NCBI RefSeq assembly: GCF_049446075.1
Contig: NZ_JBMSEB010000001.1
Coordinates: 1,860,001 to 1,924,000 of the forward strand
Reading direction: 5' to 3'
DNA length: 64,000 bases
Source: Humibacter sp049446075
Lineage (GTDB): Bacteria; Actinomycetota; Actinomycetes; Actinomycetales; Microbacteriaceae
Position 1 is the first letter of the stretch; every line of letters begins with the position of its first letter. Below the pieces are notes generated by a model, which was not told the origin of the DNA, did not search any database, and saw only the letters and a program-made list of their open reading frames with translations. The translations under genes and the position numbers were made by a program. Of this stretch, positions 24,262 through 32,033 are shown one piece after another.

Positions 24262-25656
24262 TCACGCGACGGTGACGACGTCCTCCGGTCGGGTCACCGA
24301 TGCGACAGGTTCGGTCTCGACCGTCGTGGCGAGGGTCCACACCACGGCGTCGACCGGCGCCTCGAGTGTCCACGCGGTGCCGCTGAGCGGGTAGGCGCGC
24401 GTGGTCAGCGAGCGTCCTGCGTTCGTGAACACCTCGATCACCGACCCGTCGAGGAACACCCTGACCGCGGGCCTGCCGGATGAGGCGTCGAAAGCGTCTA
24501 TGGCGACCGCGCGGCCACCGCGGGCGCGGGAGCTCGTGCTGGCATGGTCGGTGTCGATGGTGACCGTCCCTTGTGCGGAGTCCAGGTCGATGTCGACCCA
24601 CTCTTCGGCTCCGAAGCGCAGACGCACTCGGCCGGTGCCGGCGGGCACCGCGATCTCGGACTGAGGTGAAAGTGTCGAACCGTCGGCTGGTCGAGGGTCA
24701 CCGGTGCGTAACCCGGCGAGCGCGGGATGCGGCTCGCTGCACAGCCGCGCATCGCCGGCATCGTCTGGGCTCAACCAGACCCGTCGCGGCAGCGAGATCG
24801 CGCCGGCCCAGCCCTCGTGCTTCCACCACGCCTCGTCGCGTCCCTCCCTGATCCAGCCGAAGAGGAGCGGCCCGTACGAACTCTCTCGAAGGACCGAGGG
24901 TGCGTAGAAGTCGTGGCCGTCGTCGACCGCGTGGGGTGCAGGCGCCGCGTCGATCGGGAAGGCCAGAACCGGCCCCGGCCCGTCGGCGAACGACCAGGAG
25001 CAGACGACGGCGATCTCGCGGCCGTCGACGCGGATGATCTGCGGGCACTCCCAGCCCTCCCCCGTATCGGCGCCGCCGACGACGCCTCGCTGCAACTCGG
25101 TCAGGTGACCGTCGTAGGCCCAGTCCAGACCGTCGTGCGAGCGGTAGTGGCGGATTGCGGCGAGCCCGTCTGCGGCGTCGGAGCCGACCGCCATGTGCCA
25201 GCCGTCGGCATCCGTCCATACGAACGGGTCACGGAGCATGCGGATGCCTTCGGTCGTTGCCGGGTCGTCGAGCAACCGAGTCGGAGGACCGAAGTTGGCA
25301 CCGTTCTCGTCGCTCAGCGCCGTGAGGATGTGCTCCAGTGGCCTCGATTCGATATGGCCGGAGTAATACGCGCGCACTCGGTCACCGTCGACGACCGCGT
25401 TACCGGACCAGCATCCGTCTGAGTCGTATCCGCCGGGCAACGGGCTCATGGCGGGACGATGCAGTCTCCAGCGCACGAGGTCGGTCGTCGTCGCGTGTCC
25501 CCACTCGACCGGCACGGCCATGTCGGCCAAGGACCGGGACTGGTAGTAGAGATGGAACACGTCGCCGAGCTCGATCGGCCCGTTCGGGTCGTTGAGATAG
25601 CCGCGCGGCGGGCTGATGTGGAACTTCGGGCGATGGTGGGGATAGTGGTCGGCCAT
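24262..25656 (-). CDS. Cytoplasmic GH32 beta-fructofuranosidase
   Basis: 464 aa with no signal peptide. GH32 motifs: RGYLNDPNG (nucleophile Asp23), WSGNAV, MLRDPFVW (transition-state Asp), GWECPQII (acid/base Glu of the EC motif), LLFGWIREG and a C-terminal sandwich with DGSVIEVFTNAG. Its length and motif order match sucrose-6-phosphate hydrolase/invertase enzymes. It is the last gene of the SBP-permease-permease unit, 108 bases after the second permease stop, so it most likely splits imported fructo-oligosaccharides to fructose inside the cell. ATG 25656 is chosen because homology starts there; the ribosome site is weak. Confidence 0.92.
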   Translation of the reverse strand: MADHYPHHRPKFHISPPRGYLNDPNGPIELGDVFHLYYQSRSLADMAVPVEWGHATTTDLVRWRLHRPAMSPLPGGYDSDGCWSGNAVVDGDRVRAYYSGHIESRPLEHILTALSDENGANFGPPTRLLDDPATTEGIRMLRDPFVWTDADGWHMAVGSDAADGLAAIRHYRSHDGLDWAYDGHLTELQRGVVGGADTGEGWECPQIIRVDGREIAVVCSWSFADGPGPVLAFPIDAAPAPHAVDDGHDFYAPSVLRESSYGPLLFGWIREGRDEAWWKHEGWAGAISLPRRVWLSPDDAGDARLCSEPHPALAGLRTGDPRPADGSTLSPQSEIAVPAGTGRVRLRFGAEEWVDIDLDSAQGTVTIDTDHASTSSRARGGRAVAIDAFDASSGRPAVRVFLDGSVIEVFTNAGRSLTTRAYPLSGTAWTLEAPVDAVVWTLATTVETEPVASVTRPEDVVTVA

Positions 25657-25764
25657 CGGCTCGCTTTCTTGAGACGCTCGGCCATTTGCGCCGAGCGGTG
25701 GACGGGCGACGACCAAGGGACGGCTCAGGGATGCGAGCCGGTCACGGTCGTGCTGGAGGCTGAG

Positions 25765-26640
25765 TCAGCGGAATGACCCGGCGGTGACGCCTTCGATGAA
25801 GTACCGCTGAGCGAAGATGAACAGGATGACGCTGGGGATCATGGCGAGGATGACGCCTGCCAGCACGATCGAGATCGATCCCGTTCCGAGGTTGCCCTGA
25901 AGGCCGACGAGGCCGAGCGGCAGCGTGAAGTGGCTCTCGGAGTTGAGGAAGATCAGCGGCCGGTAGAACTCGGCCCAGAACCCGGAGAAGTTCAGGATGC
26001 CCAGGGTGGCGATCGCCGGTGACGCCATGCGTGCGTAGACGTGCCAGAAGACGCCGAATTGAGTGGCGCCGTCGATGCGCGCCGCCTCCCCAAGCTCGCG
26101 AGGCATCTGCATGAAGTACTGCCGCATGAGGAACGTGCCGAATGCGCTGCCGAGGGCTGGGATGATCAACGCCCCGAGGGAATCGCTGAGACCGAGGATC
26201 CTCACGATGACGAACACCGGGATAATGATCGTCTGCAGGGGCACCATCATCGTCGCCAGAAAGACCCCGAACACGACGTTCTTCCCCGGGAACGAGACCA
26301 TGGCGAAGGCGTAACCGGACAGGGTGCAGGTGATGGTCTGCCCGACCACGATCAGCACCGTGACGATCACGCTGTTGACGAAGAACTGAGCGATCGGGAT
26401 CTGATTGAACACGGCAACGTAGTTGCCGAAGTCCCAGTCGGTCGGAATCCACTGCGGAGGATTCGAGAACGCCTCTGCAGGGGTGCGCAGCGACGTGCTC
26501 AGTGTCCACAGCAGCGGCCCGAACGCGAAGATCGCCCCCAGGATCAGCAGGACCATGCCGACGATGCTGCCCAGCTTCACGATGGGGCGTCGACGGCGCC
26601 CCGCGGCACGCACCGTGCTGTCTACTTCGAGTGTCGTCAT
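25765..26640 (-). CDS. ABC sugar permease (second, MalG-like)
   Basis: 291 aa, six membrane helices. The cytoplasmic EAA loop (LGEAARIDGATQFGVFWHVY) that contacts the ATPase is intact, and the C-terminus QRYFIEGVTAGSFR is typical of carbohydrate permeases of the CUT1 group. ATG 26640 overlaps the preceding permease stop (ATGA). Together with its partner and the lipoprotein at 27.6-29.0 kb it imports a sugar, here probably fructo-oligosaccharides. No ATPase gene is present, so a shared MsiK-type ATPase elsewhere is implied. Confidence 0.93.
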   Translation of the reverse strand: MTTLEVDSTVRAAGRRRRPIVKLGSIVGMVLLILGAIFAFGPLLWTLSTSLRTPAEAFSNPPQWIPTDWDFGNYVAVFNQIPIAQFFVNSVIVTVLIVVGQTITCTLSGYAFAMVSFPGKNVVFGVFLATMMVPLQTIIIPVFVIVRILGLSDSLGALIIPALGSAFGTFLMRQYFMQMPRELGEAARIDGATQFGVFWHVYARMASPAIATLGILNFSGFWAEFYRPLIFLNSESHFTLPLGLVGLQGNLGTGSISIVLAGVILAMIPSVILFIFAQRYFIEGVTAGSFR

Positions 26641-27593
26641 TGGTAGAACACCAGCTTTCGCGCGGCGAGGAATTGGATGCCCGTGACGAGCAGGATGATC
26701 ACCAGCAGCAGGATCGCGATGGCCGACGCGTATCCGAACTGCAGGTTCTGGAAACCCGTCTGGTAGATCGAGATCGTCGCCGTGGTTGTCGCCGTCCCAG
26801 GGCCGCCCTTCGTCATGATGTAGGGCTGATCGAACAGCTGCATCGCGTTGATCATCGCCACGACGGTCGCGAAGAGGATGGTCGGACTGATCAGGGGGAT
26901 CTTGATGCGGAACAGCGTGCGCCACGGGCCGGCCCCATCGATCGCGGCGGCCTCGGTGACGTCGGTCGGCACGGAAGTGAGCGCGGCGACGAAGAGCACG
27001 AACGTGAAGCCGACCTGCTGCCAGACGACCACGAGGATCATCGTGATCTGCGCGGTCGTCGGATTGATGAGCCAGGGGATGCTGGGCATGCCGAGCTCGT
27101 TCAGGTAGTAGTTGATGAACCCGAACTTCGCGTCGAACAGGTATCCCATGAAGATCGAGACGGCCGCGGTGGATGCCAGCAGCGGCAGGTAGAACGTGGT
27201 GCGGAAGAACACCTTCGTCCACTTGTGCTTGCGACCGTTCACCAACACGGCCAGGAGCAGGCCGAGGCCGATCTGCAGCACCACGATCCCGATCGCCAGC
27301 AGGACCGTGACCCCGAATGACGACAGCACCTGCCCATCGGAGAAGAGCCTCGCGAAGTTCTTGAGGCCCACGAATTGCGGCGGAGTGATGACGTCCCAGG
27401 AGAAGAACGAGAGTCCCAACGACACGAGGATCGGGATGAGCGTGAATACGGTGACGAACGCCACCGCCAGCCCGATCATCAGGTAGCCGAACACACCCTC
27501 CCTCCGGGCCGCCCGTCGCACACCTGGGCGACGGGCGGCCGTGGAGGCCTTCACCCGAGACGCGGTCGCCCGCGTTTCGGTTGTTGCAGACAT
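26637..27593 (-). CDS. ABC sugar permease (first, MalF-like)
   Basis: 318 aa. A basic N-terminus is followed by six helices starting GYLMIGLAVAFVTVFTLIPI. The EAA loop is EAAAIDGAGPWRTLFRIKIP. The MalF-type sequence NAMQLFDQPYIMTKGGPG precedes the fifth helix. The start overlaps the binding-protein stop (TGATG) and the stop overlaps the next permease start, so the three are one coupled unit. Substrate inferred as fructan fragments from the flanking GH32 enzymes and the shared operators. Confidence 0.93.
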   Translation of the reverse strand: MSATTETRATASRVKASTAARRPGVRRAARREGVFGYLMIGLAVAFVTVFTLIPILVSLGLSFFSWDVITPPQFVGLKNFARLFSDGQVLSSFGVTVLLAIGIVVLQIGLGLLLAVLVNGRKHKWTKVFFRTTFYLPLLASTAAVSIFMGYLFDAKFGFINYYLNELGMPSIPWLINPTTAQITMILVVVWQQVGFTFVLFVAALTSVPTDVTEAAAIDGAGPWRTLFRIKIPLISPTILFATVVAMINAMQLFDQPYIMTKGGPGTATTTATISIYQTGFQNLQFGYASAIAILLLVIILLVTGIQFLAARKLVFYQ

Positions 27594-29005
27594 CAGGAGT
27601 TCGCCGCCGCCTTCTCGAGGTCGGACTGCATGCCGTCGAGCGCCGCCTTCGCGTCACCGCTCGACACGGCCTGCGTCGTGCGCTGGTTCAGCGAGGTGGC
27701 AAGCGCCTGGTAGTACGGCGGAGCCGAGATCGGGACCGAGCCATCCAGCTGATCCCAGAACACCGACCAGTGCTCGGGTCCGGTCGTCTTGTAACGCTCC
27801 GCTGTCATGAGCGACTTGCGGGCAGGGGTGGTGACATTGCCCGGGAAGACGAGGTCGAATGTCTCGGGCTGAACGAGCATCTTCACCACCTCCCACGCGA
27901 GGTCCTTGTTCTTCGAGGTGTTGAAGATGCCGTAGCCGGCCGCGCCGAACAGCGACTTGTTGCTCTTCCACTTCGGGAACGGCGCCACGTCGAAGCTGCC
28001 GGTCTTCATGCCCGCGTTATGCAGGCCGCCCGCCCAGAACCCGCCGCCGATGGTCATGCCGATGCGACCATTGGCGAACAGGCCCTGCAGCGTTCCGCCG
28101 CCTCCCACGTCGGGCGAAGGGGAGAGGTTCGCCTTCTGCAGTTCGATCACGTACTCGAGAGCCTCAACAGCTGCAGACGAGTTCGCGGTCGGTGCGCCCC
28201 ACTTGTAACCGCCGGCCCTTCCCTTGGCTTGCGCGTTGTTGGCGTACGCCTTGTTCCACAGCCAGTCGCCGCCCGAGTACTTCTCCTCAGTGAGCAGATT
28301 TCCGTTGTTCGCATAAAGGAACGACGTCCAGCTGCCCCACAGGCGCACCACCCAGTCGAAAGCATTCGTGTTCGACCCGAGCGCCGCGAGCTTCTGTGCG
28401 TTGTTGTGGAAGTCATCCATGGTCCACGACGCCGAGGGGGCTGAGAGCCCGGCCTTGGAGTACAGGTTGCTGCTGTAGAACATGCTGCCCGCGTTGAAGC
28501 TGTCCGTGAGCTCGTACAGGTGCCCCTGGTACATCATCGACTCGACCAGTGCCGGGTGCACATCGTCGAAGTAGCTCTTCAACGAGCTCATGTCCTTCGT
28601 GACGTAGGAGTCCAACGGCACGATCATCTGCTTCGACGCCATCTCCTGGAGACCCTCGGTGGCCACACTCACCAGGTCGGGTGCGGAGCCGGCGGCGATC
28701 TGGGTCAGCACCTTCGCGATGAAGTCGTTCCAGTCGGTGCCGTTGATCCCGGTGATCTCCAGCGTCGCGTTCTTGTCGATCTTCTTGACCTGCGGTTCAA
28801 GCGCCTTCTGCAAGGTGGTCGCCGCGCTCTGCTGGCCGAAGTACAGCATCTTCAGGGTTGCGGAGGCGTTCTTGCTGCTGGTCCCCGCTCCCGCGGACGT
28901 TGCCGAACAGGCGGACAGCGCCCCCAGCCCCGTCAGTGCCAAGCCGGTGCCGCCGAGCTTCAATAGCGTGCGACGATCCATGGTCGGGCCAAAGCTGCCG
29001 GTCAT
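27593..29005 (-). CDS. ABC sugar-binding lipoprotein
   Basis: 470 aa. The N-terminus has twin arginines (MDRRTLLKLGG), a hydrophobic stretch and a lipobox LSAC, so it may leave by the Tat route and be lipid-anchored. It is a CUT1-type solute-binding protein with the usual signatures LTQIAAGSAPDLVSV, a central GLFANGRIGMTIGGGFW and NTSKNKDLAWEVVKML. ATG 29005 follows GGAG. It is the first gene of the import unit and is preceded by two perfect AATACGTATT operators, so it is under the divergent LacI regulator. Confidence 0.92.
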   Translation of the reverse strand: MTGSFGPTMDRRTLLKLGGTGLALTGLGALSACSATSAGAGTSSKNASATLKMLYFGQQSAATTLQKALEPQVKKIDKNATLEITGINGTDWNDFIAKVLTQIAAGSAPDLVSVATEGLQEMASKQMIVPLDSYVTKDMSSLKSYFDDVHPALVESMMYQGHLYELTDSFNAGSMFYSSNLYSKAGLSAPSASWTMDDFHNNAQKLAALGSNTNAFDWVVRLWGSWTSFLYANNGNLLTEEKYSGGDWLWNKAYANNAQAKGRAGGYKWGAPTANSSAAVEALEYVIELQKANLSPSPDVGGGGTLQGLFANGRIGMTIGGGFWAGGLHNAGMKTGSFDVAPFPKWKSNKSLFGAAGYGIFNTSKNKDLAWEVVKMLVQPETFDLVFPGNVTTPARKSLMTAERYKTTGPEHWSVFWDQLDGSVPISAPPYYQALATSLNQRTTQAVSSGDAKAALDGMQSDLEKAAANS

Positions 29006-29064
29006 AGTTCGCTCCTCTCTGAGCAGTCGTATCGCGAGTTCGGGAATCCCACGACTTCGCAACC

Positions 29065-29074
29065 AATACGTATT
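29065..29074. promoter_or_regulatory. LacI operator, importer side
   Basis: AATACGTATT palindrome (within CCAATACGTATTTACC), 60 bases before the binding-protein start and 47 bases from the second copy. Confidence 0.8.
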
Positions 29075-29111
29075 TACCGGTGCAACATAACCACGCGCCA
29101 AGAAAAATAGC

Positions 29112-29121
29112 AATACGTATT
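29112..29121. promoter_or_regulatory. LacI operator, regulator side
   Basis: AATACGTATT palindrome (within GCCAATACGTATTGC read on the minus strand), 35 bases before the LacI gene. Two copies in a divergent gap plus those at 24.2 kb define a fructan regulon. Confidence 0.8.
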
Positions 29122-29155
29122 GGCGTCGTGACAGGATGGTTACGAAAGGGGGAGC

Positions 29156-30238
29156 ATGCCGAAGCAGAGGAACCGCGAGACGGCGCCAGCAGATGCGGTC
29201 CCAGACGACCAGGTGGGCGCTCTGCGCCGCGTGACGATGAAGGATGTCGCAAAGCGCGCGGGTGTGAGTCAGCCGACCGTGTCGTTCGTGCTCAACGATC
29301 GACGGGATGTCTCGGTCGCCGAGGCCACGCGAGCCCGGGTCTTGGAAGCTGCGAGGGAGCTCAACTTCCAGCCGAACCAAGCGGCGAGGGCTTTGCGCTC
29401 GAACAAGTCGTACACGATCGGGGTGATCGCTGATCGCATCATTTCCGAGCCGTACGCCGGTCAGATCGTGCTCGGAGTGCAACAAGCGGTGCAACCGGCA
29501 GGCTACGTCTGCTTCGTGGTCGAGACGTCGAGCTCATCGGATGCGGTCGACACCGCCGTGCACAACCTGATCGCGCAGGGCGTCGCCGGGCTCATCTACG
29601 CGGCCCCTGGCCCGGAGCCGGTGCATGCCACCATCACCGAAGCCGGCGTGCGCACGATCTTCGTCAACTGCTGGGCAGCCAACCAAGAAGGCACACCCCA
29701 GATTCTTGCCGACGAATACCAGGGCGGTCGGGATGCCGCCGCAGCCGTGTTCGCGGCAGGACACCGCCAGGTCGCATACATCGGCGGCCCGGCAGACGAC
29801 TATGCAACCCAGGAACGCGAACGCGGGCTGGTCGATGCAGCGCTCGAAGCTGGAATCGACCCGGTGAGCATCCGTCGGGAGCACCGCGACTACCAAGTGA
29901 ACTCCGGCTATGAGCTCGCGCTCACCGTCCTCGCCGAGGACAAGCCCACCGCGCTGATCTGCGGCAACGATCGCATCGCGGTAGGGGCGCTCATGGCGGC
30001 GCACTCCGCAGGGCTCGACTGCCCAGACGACATCAGCATCGTGGGATTTGACGACCAGCCAGACATCGCCGCCCAGCTCCACCCTCCCCTGACCACCGTC
30101 GCCCTGCCGCACCTTCAAATGGGGCTGGCGGCCGGCCGCATGCTCCTCGCCGACGAAGAGCCGACGGGGCGGCAGCTCATCCCCTGCAGTTACATCCCGC
30201 GGGGATCCCTCGCGGGACCACGCACCGCACACGCCTGA
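29156..30238 (+). CDS. LacI-family repressor of the fructan locus
   Basis: 360 aa. An unusual 27-residue N-terminal extension precedes the canonical HTH (VTMKDVAKRAGVSQPTVSFV, then LNDRRDVSVAEATRARVLEA) and hinge helix (NQAARALRS). The periplasmic-binding-like effector domain follows (YTIGVIADRI...ISIVGFDDQPDIA). It is divergent from the importer. The AATACGTATT operators in the gap and ahead of the secreted GH32 gene point to a specific repressor induced by a fructan breakdown sugar. Confidence 0.92.
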   Translation: MPKQRNRETAPADAVPDDQVGALRRVTMKDVAKRAGVSQPTVSFVLNDRRDVSVAEATRARVLEAARELNFQPNQAARALRSNKSYTIGVIADRIISEPYAGQIVLGVQQAVQPAGYVCFVVETSSSSDAVDTAVHNLIAQGVAGLIYAAPGPEPVHATITEAGVRTIFVNCWAANQEGTPQILADEYQGGRDAAAAVFAAGHRQVAYIGGPADDYATQERERGLVDAALEAGIDPVSIRREHRDYQVNSGYELALTVLAEDKPTALICGNDRIAVGALMAAHSAGLDCPDDISIVGFDDQPDIAAQLHPPLTTVALPHLQMGLAAGRMLLADEEPTGRQLIPCSYIPRGSLAGPRTAHA

Positions 30239-30254
30239 GGCTCTTCAACGCGGG

Positions 30255-31898
30255 CTACCGCGGGCTCACGCGTGCTTCCGTTTGGTAGTACTCGATCGAG
30301 ACGATGCCCGTTGCTTCGCTCCAGCTCGGGATGGGCGAGATCGAATCGGTCGGAGCGAGGTGAGGAAACCGTACGGCTCGCCCTGACCCGCTCTCGTCAC
30401 CGTTCAGTACCCGCACCACCTGCCATGTCCCATTCACGTGGTCCAGCTCGATGGCGCTGCGGATTCCGACCCCGTGGTCCCCCCAGCAGTTCGCGCTGAT
30501 CGAGCATCCGCGGGCCACCACGAAGATGCGGCCTGGTGCTTCGTGCACGATCACGGCGTACGCGGGGTAGATCGGCGTGGCGAGCCCCAACGGGTCGGCC
30601 GTCGTCACGGTGAGTTGCAGGTCGCCGAGGGTCACGGTCGCCGTCGTCTGCTCTTTCGTGAGCATGAAGCCGCGGGTTTCGGCGTTCGGTCGCTGCTTCA
30701 GGATGTGCGCGACCGCTGCCAGCAGATGGTAGCCGTCGCGTAGTTGCGCCGATTCGTCGTGGGACAGGACCGAGTCCGCACCGAACGGCGAGACCAGCAT
30801 GGCGTCGTGCTCGCCGACGGCCCTGAACATGTGGGCGACGCCCTTCGCACCCCGCTGCATCTCGGGGATGAGAAGGCCGCCCGCGAGCTCGCGATAGTCG
30901 GCGGCGATGGTGTCGAAGTCGGCCGCATAGATGTCTGGGGCGCACAGATCGATGGCCGGAGCCGCGGCGCGCCAGATCGGTACGACCGACCGAACCGGGC
31001 CGCCGCTGGGATAGACGCCGGCGATCCGACCTCCGGCGAGCGCCACCGCGGGCGGTTCGTCGACCATGGACAGGTCGTAGTCGGTGGGGAGTTCGAGCCA
31101 GGCATTCACGAACATCGGAACGTCGAACGCTTCCCTTCCCTTCAGGGCGACGGCGTTCACGTACTCGGCGTAGGCCGCGGCCATGAACGCCTCCTCAACA
31201 GGCAGGGAGGCACCGAAGATCTCCGGCCAGGTGCCGGTCTCGCGCGACCCGGCATCCCGCCATGCCGTATGCACGGGCAGGCCCGGATGAGTTCGGATGA
31301 CATCGAGAACGACCGCAGGAACCGGCGAGTTCCAGCTCTCCTCCGCGGCCTCGCCGACGTCGCGAGCACCGCCGAGGAGGCCGACCTCGTTCTCGACCTG
31401 GATCATCTCGACCACGTCTTCAGCAGCCACTTCGCTCAGGTGCCGCGTGAGGGCACCGAAGGCGGCAGCATCGGCGTCGCGGTTCGCCGCGGAGAACGGC
31501 GAGAGGATCTCCACCGGTCCGTTCTTTGTGCGTGCCCGCGGAAAACGCCGCGGATCGGTCTTCACGAACCCGGGCACGTAGGTCGACATCCCGTTCTTCC
31601 ACGACCCGAACCACAGGGGAATGAGGCCGAGGCCGGAACTGCGCGCCGTCTCGAGCATGAAGTCGACCAGGGTGAAGTCGAACCGGCCCTCGTCGGGTTC
31701 GATCGTCTCCCAGGCGATCGGGGCGAGCACGGTCGTCGCCCCGAGTGCCCGTACTCGTTCGAAGGATCGCGCGATCTGCGTCTCTGTGCTCGAGCTCGAG
31801 TTGTGGAGCTCCGCACCCAGCAGCAATCGGCGAGTGCCGTCGACGAAGAAGCGCCCTTGCCGAATCTCTTTCACGTGGCCCGGGTGTCCCTCTTGCAT
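30255..31898 (-). CDS. GH35-like beta-galactosidase family protein (DUF5597 type)
   Basis: 547 aa, no signal peptide. A (beta/alpha)8 domain starts LLGAELHNSSSST and continues GATTVLAPIAWETIEPDEGRF, typical of GH35/GH42 enzymes that carry DUF5597. The predicted acid/base is in IQVENEVGLLGG (Asn170-Glu171) and the nucleophile in LLIPEMQRG (Glu346). A C-terminal beta domain has YAVIVHEAPGRIFVVARG. ATG 31898 is chosen for the AGGAAAGAGAAGAG leader. It is the last gene of the 37.4-30.2 kb import unit and probably removes beta-linked galactose from an imported oligosaccharide. Convergent with the LacI gene. Confidence 0.87.
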   Translation of the reverse strand: MQEGHPGHVKEIRQGRFFVDGTRRLLLGAELHNSSSSTETQIARSFERVRALGATTVLAPIAWETIEPDEGRFDFTLVDFMLETARSSGLGLIPLWFGSWKNGMSTYVPGFVKTDPRRFPRARTKNGPVEILSPFSAANRDADAAAFGALTRHLSEVAAEDVVEMIQVENEVGLLGGARDVGEAAEESWNSPVPAVVLDVIRTHPGLPVHTAWRDAGSRETGTWPEIFGASLPVEEAFMAAAYAEYVNAVALKGREAFDVPMFVNAWLELPTDYDLSMVDEPPAVALAGGRIAGVYPSGGPVRSVVPIWRAAAPAIDLCAPDIYAADFDTIAADYRELAGGLLIPEMQRGAKGVAHMFRAVGEHDAMLVSPFGADSVLSHDESAQLRDGYHLLAAVAHILKQRPNAETRGFMLTKEQTTATVTLGDLQLTVTTADPLGLATPIYPAYAVIVHEAPGRIFVVARGCSISANCWGDHGVGIRSAIELDHVNGTWQVVRVLNGDESGSGRAVRFPHLAPTDSISPIPSWSEATGIVSIEYYQTEARVSPR

Positions 31899-32033
31899 GT
31901 CTCTTCTCTTTCCTCGTGGGTGGATCACGGCAGCGGATGACCGTGGTGCCGCAGGGGCCCCGCGCAGGCATCCCGCAGCACGGAGCCGACGGGCGACGCG
32001 CGCGGCAGATGTCAGGCTTCGGTCTGGCGAGCC

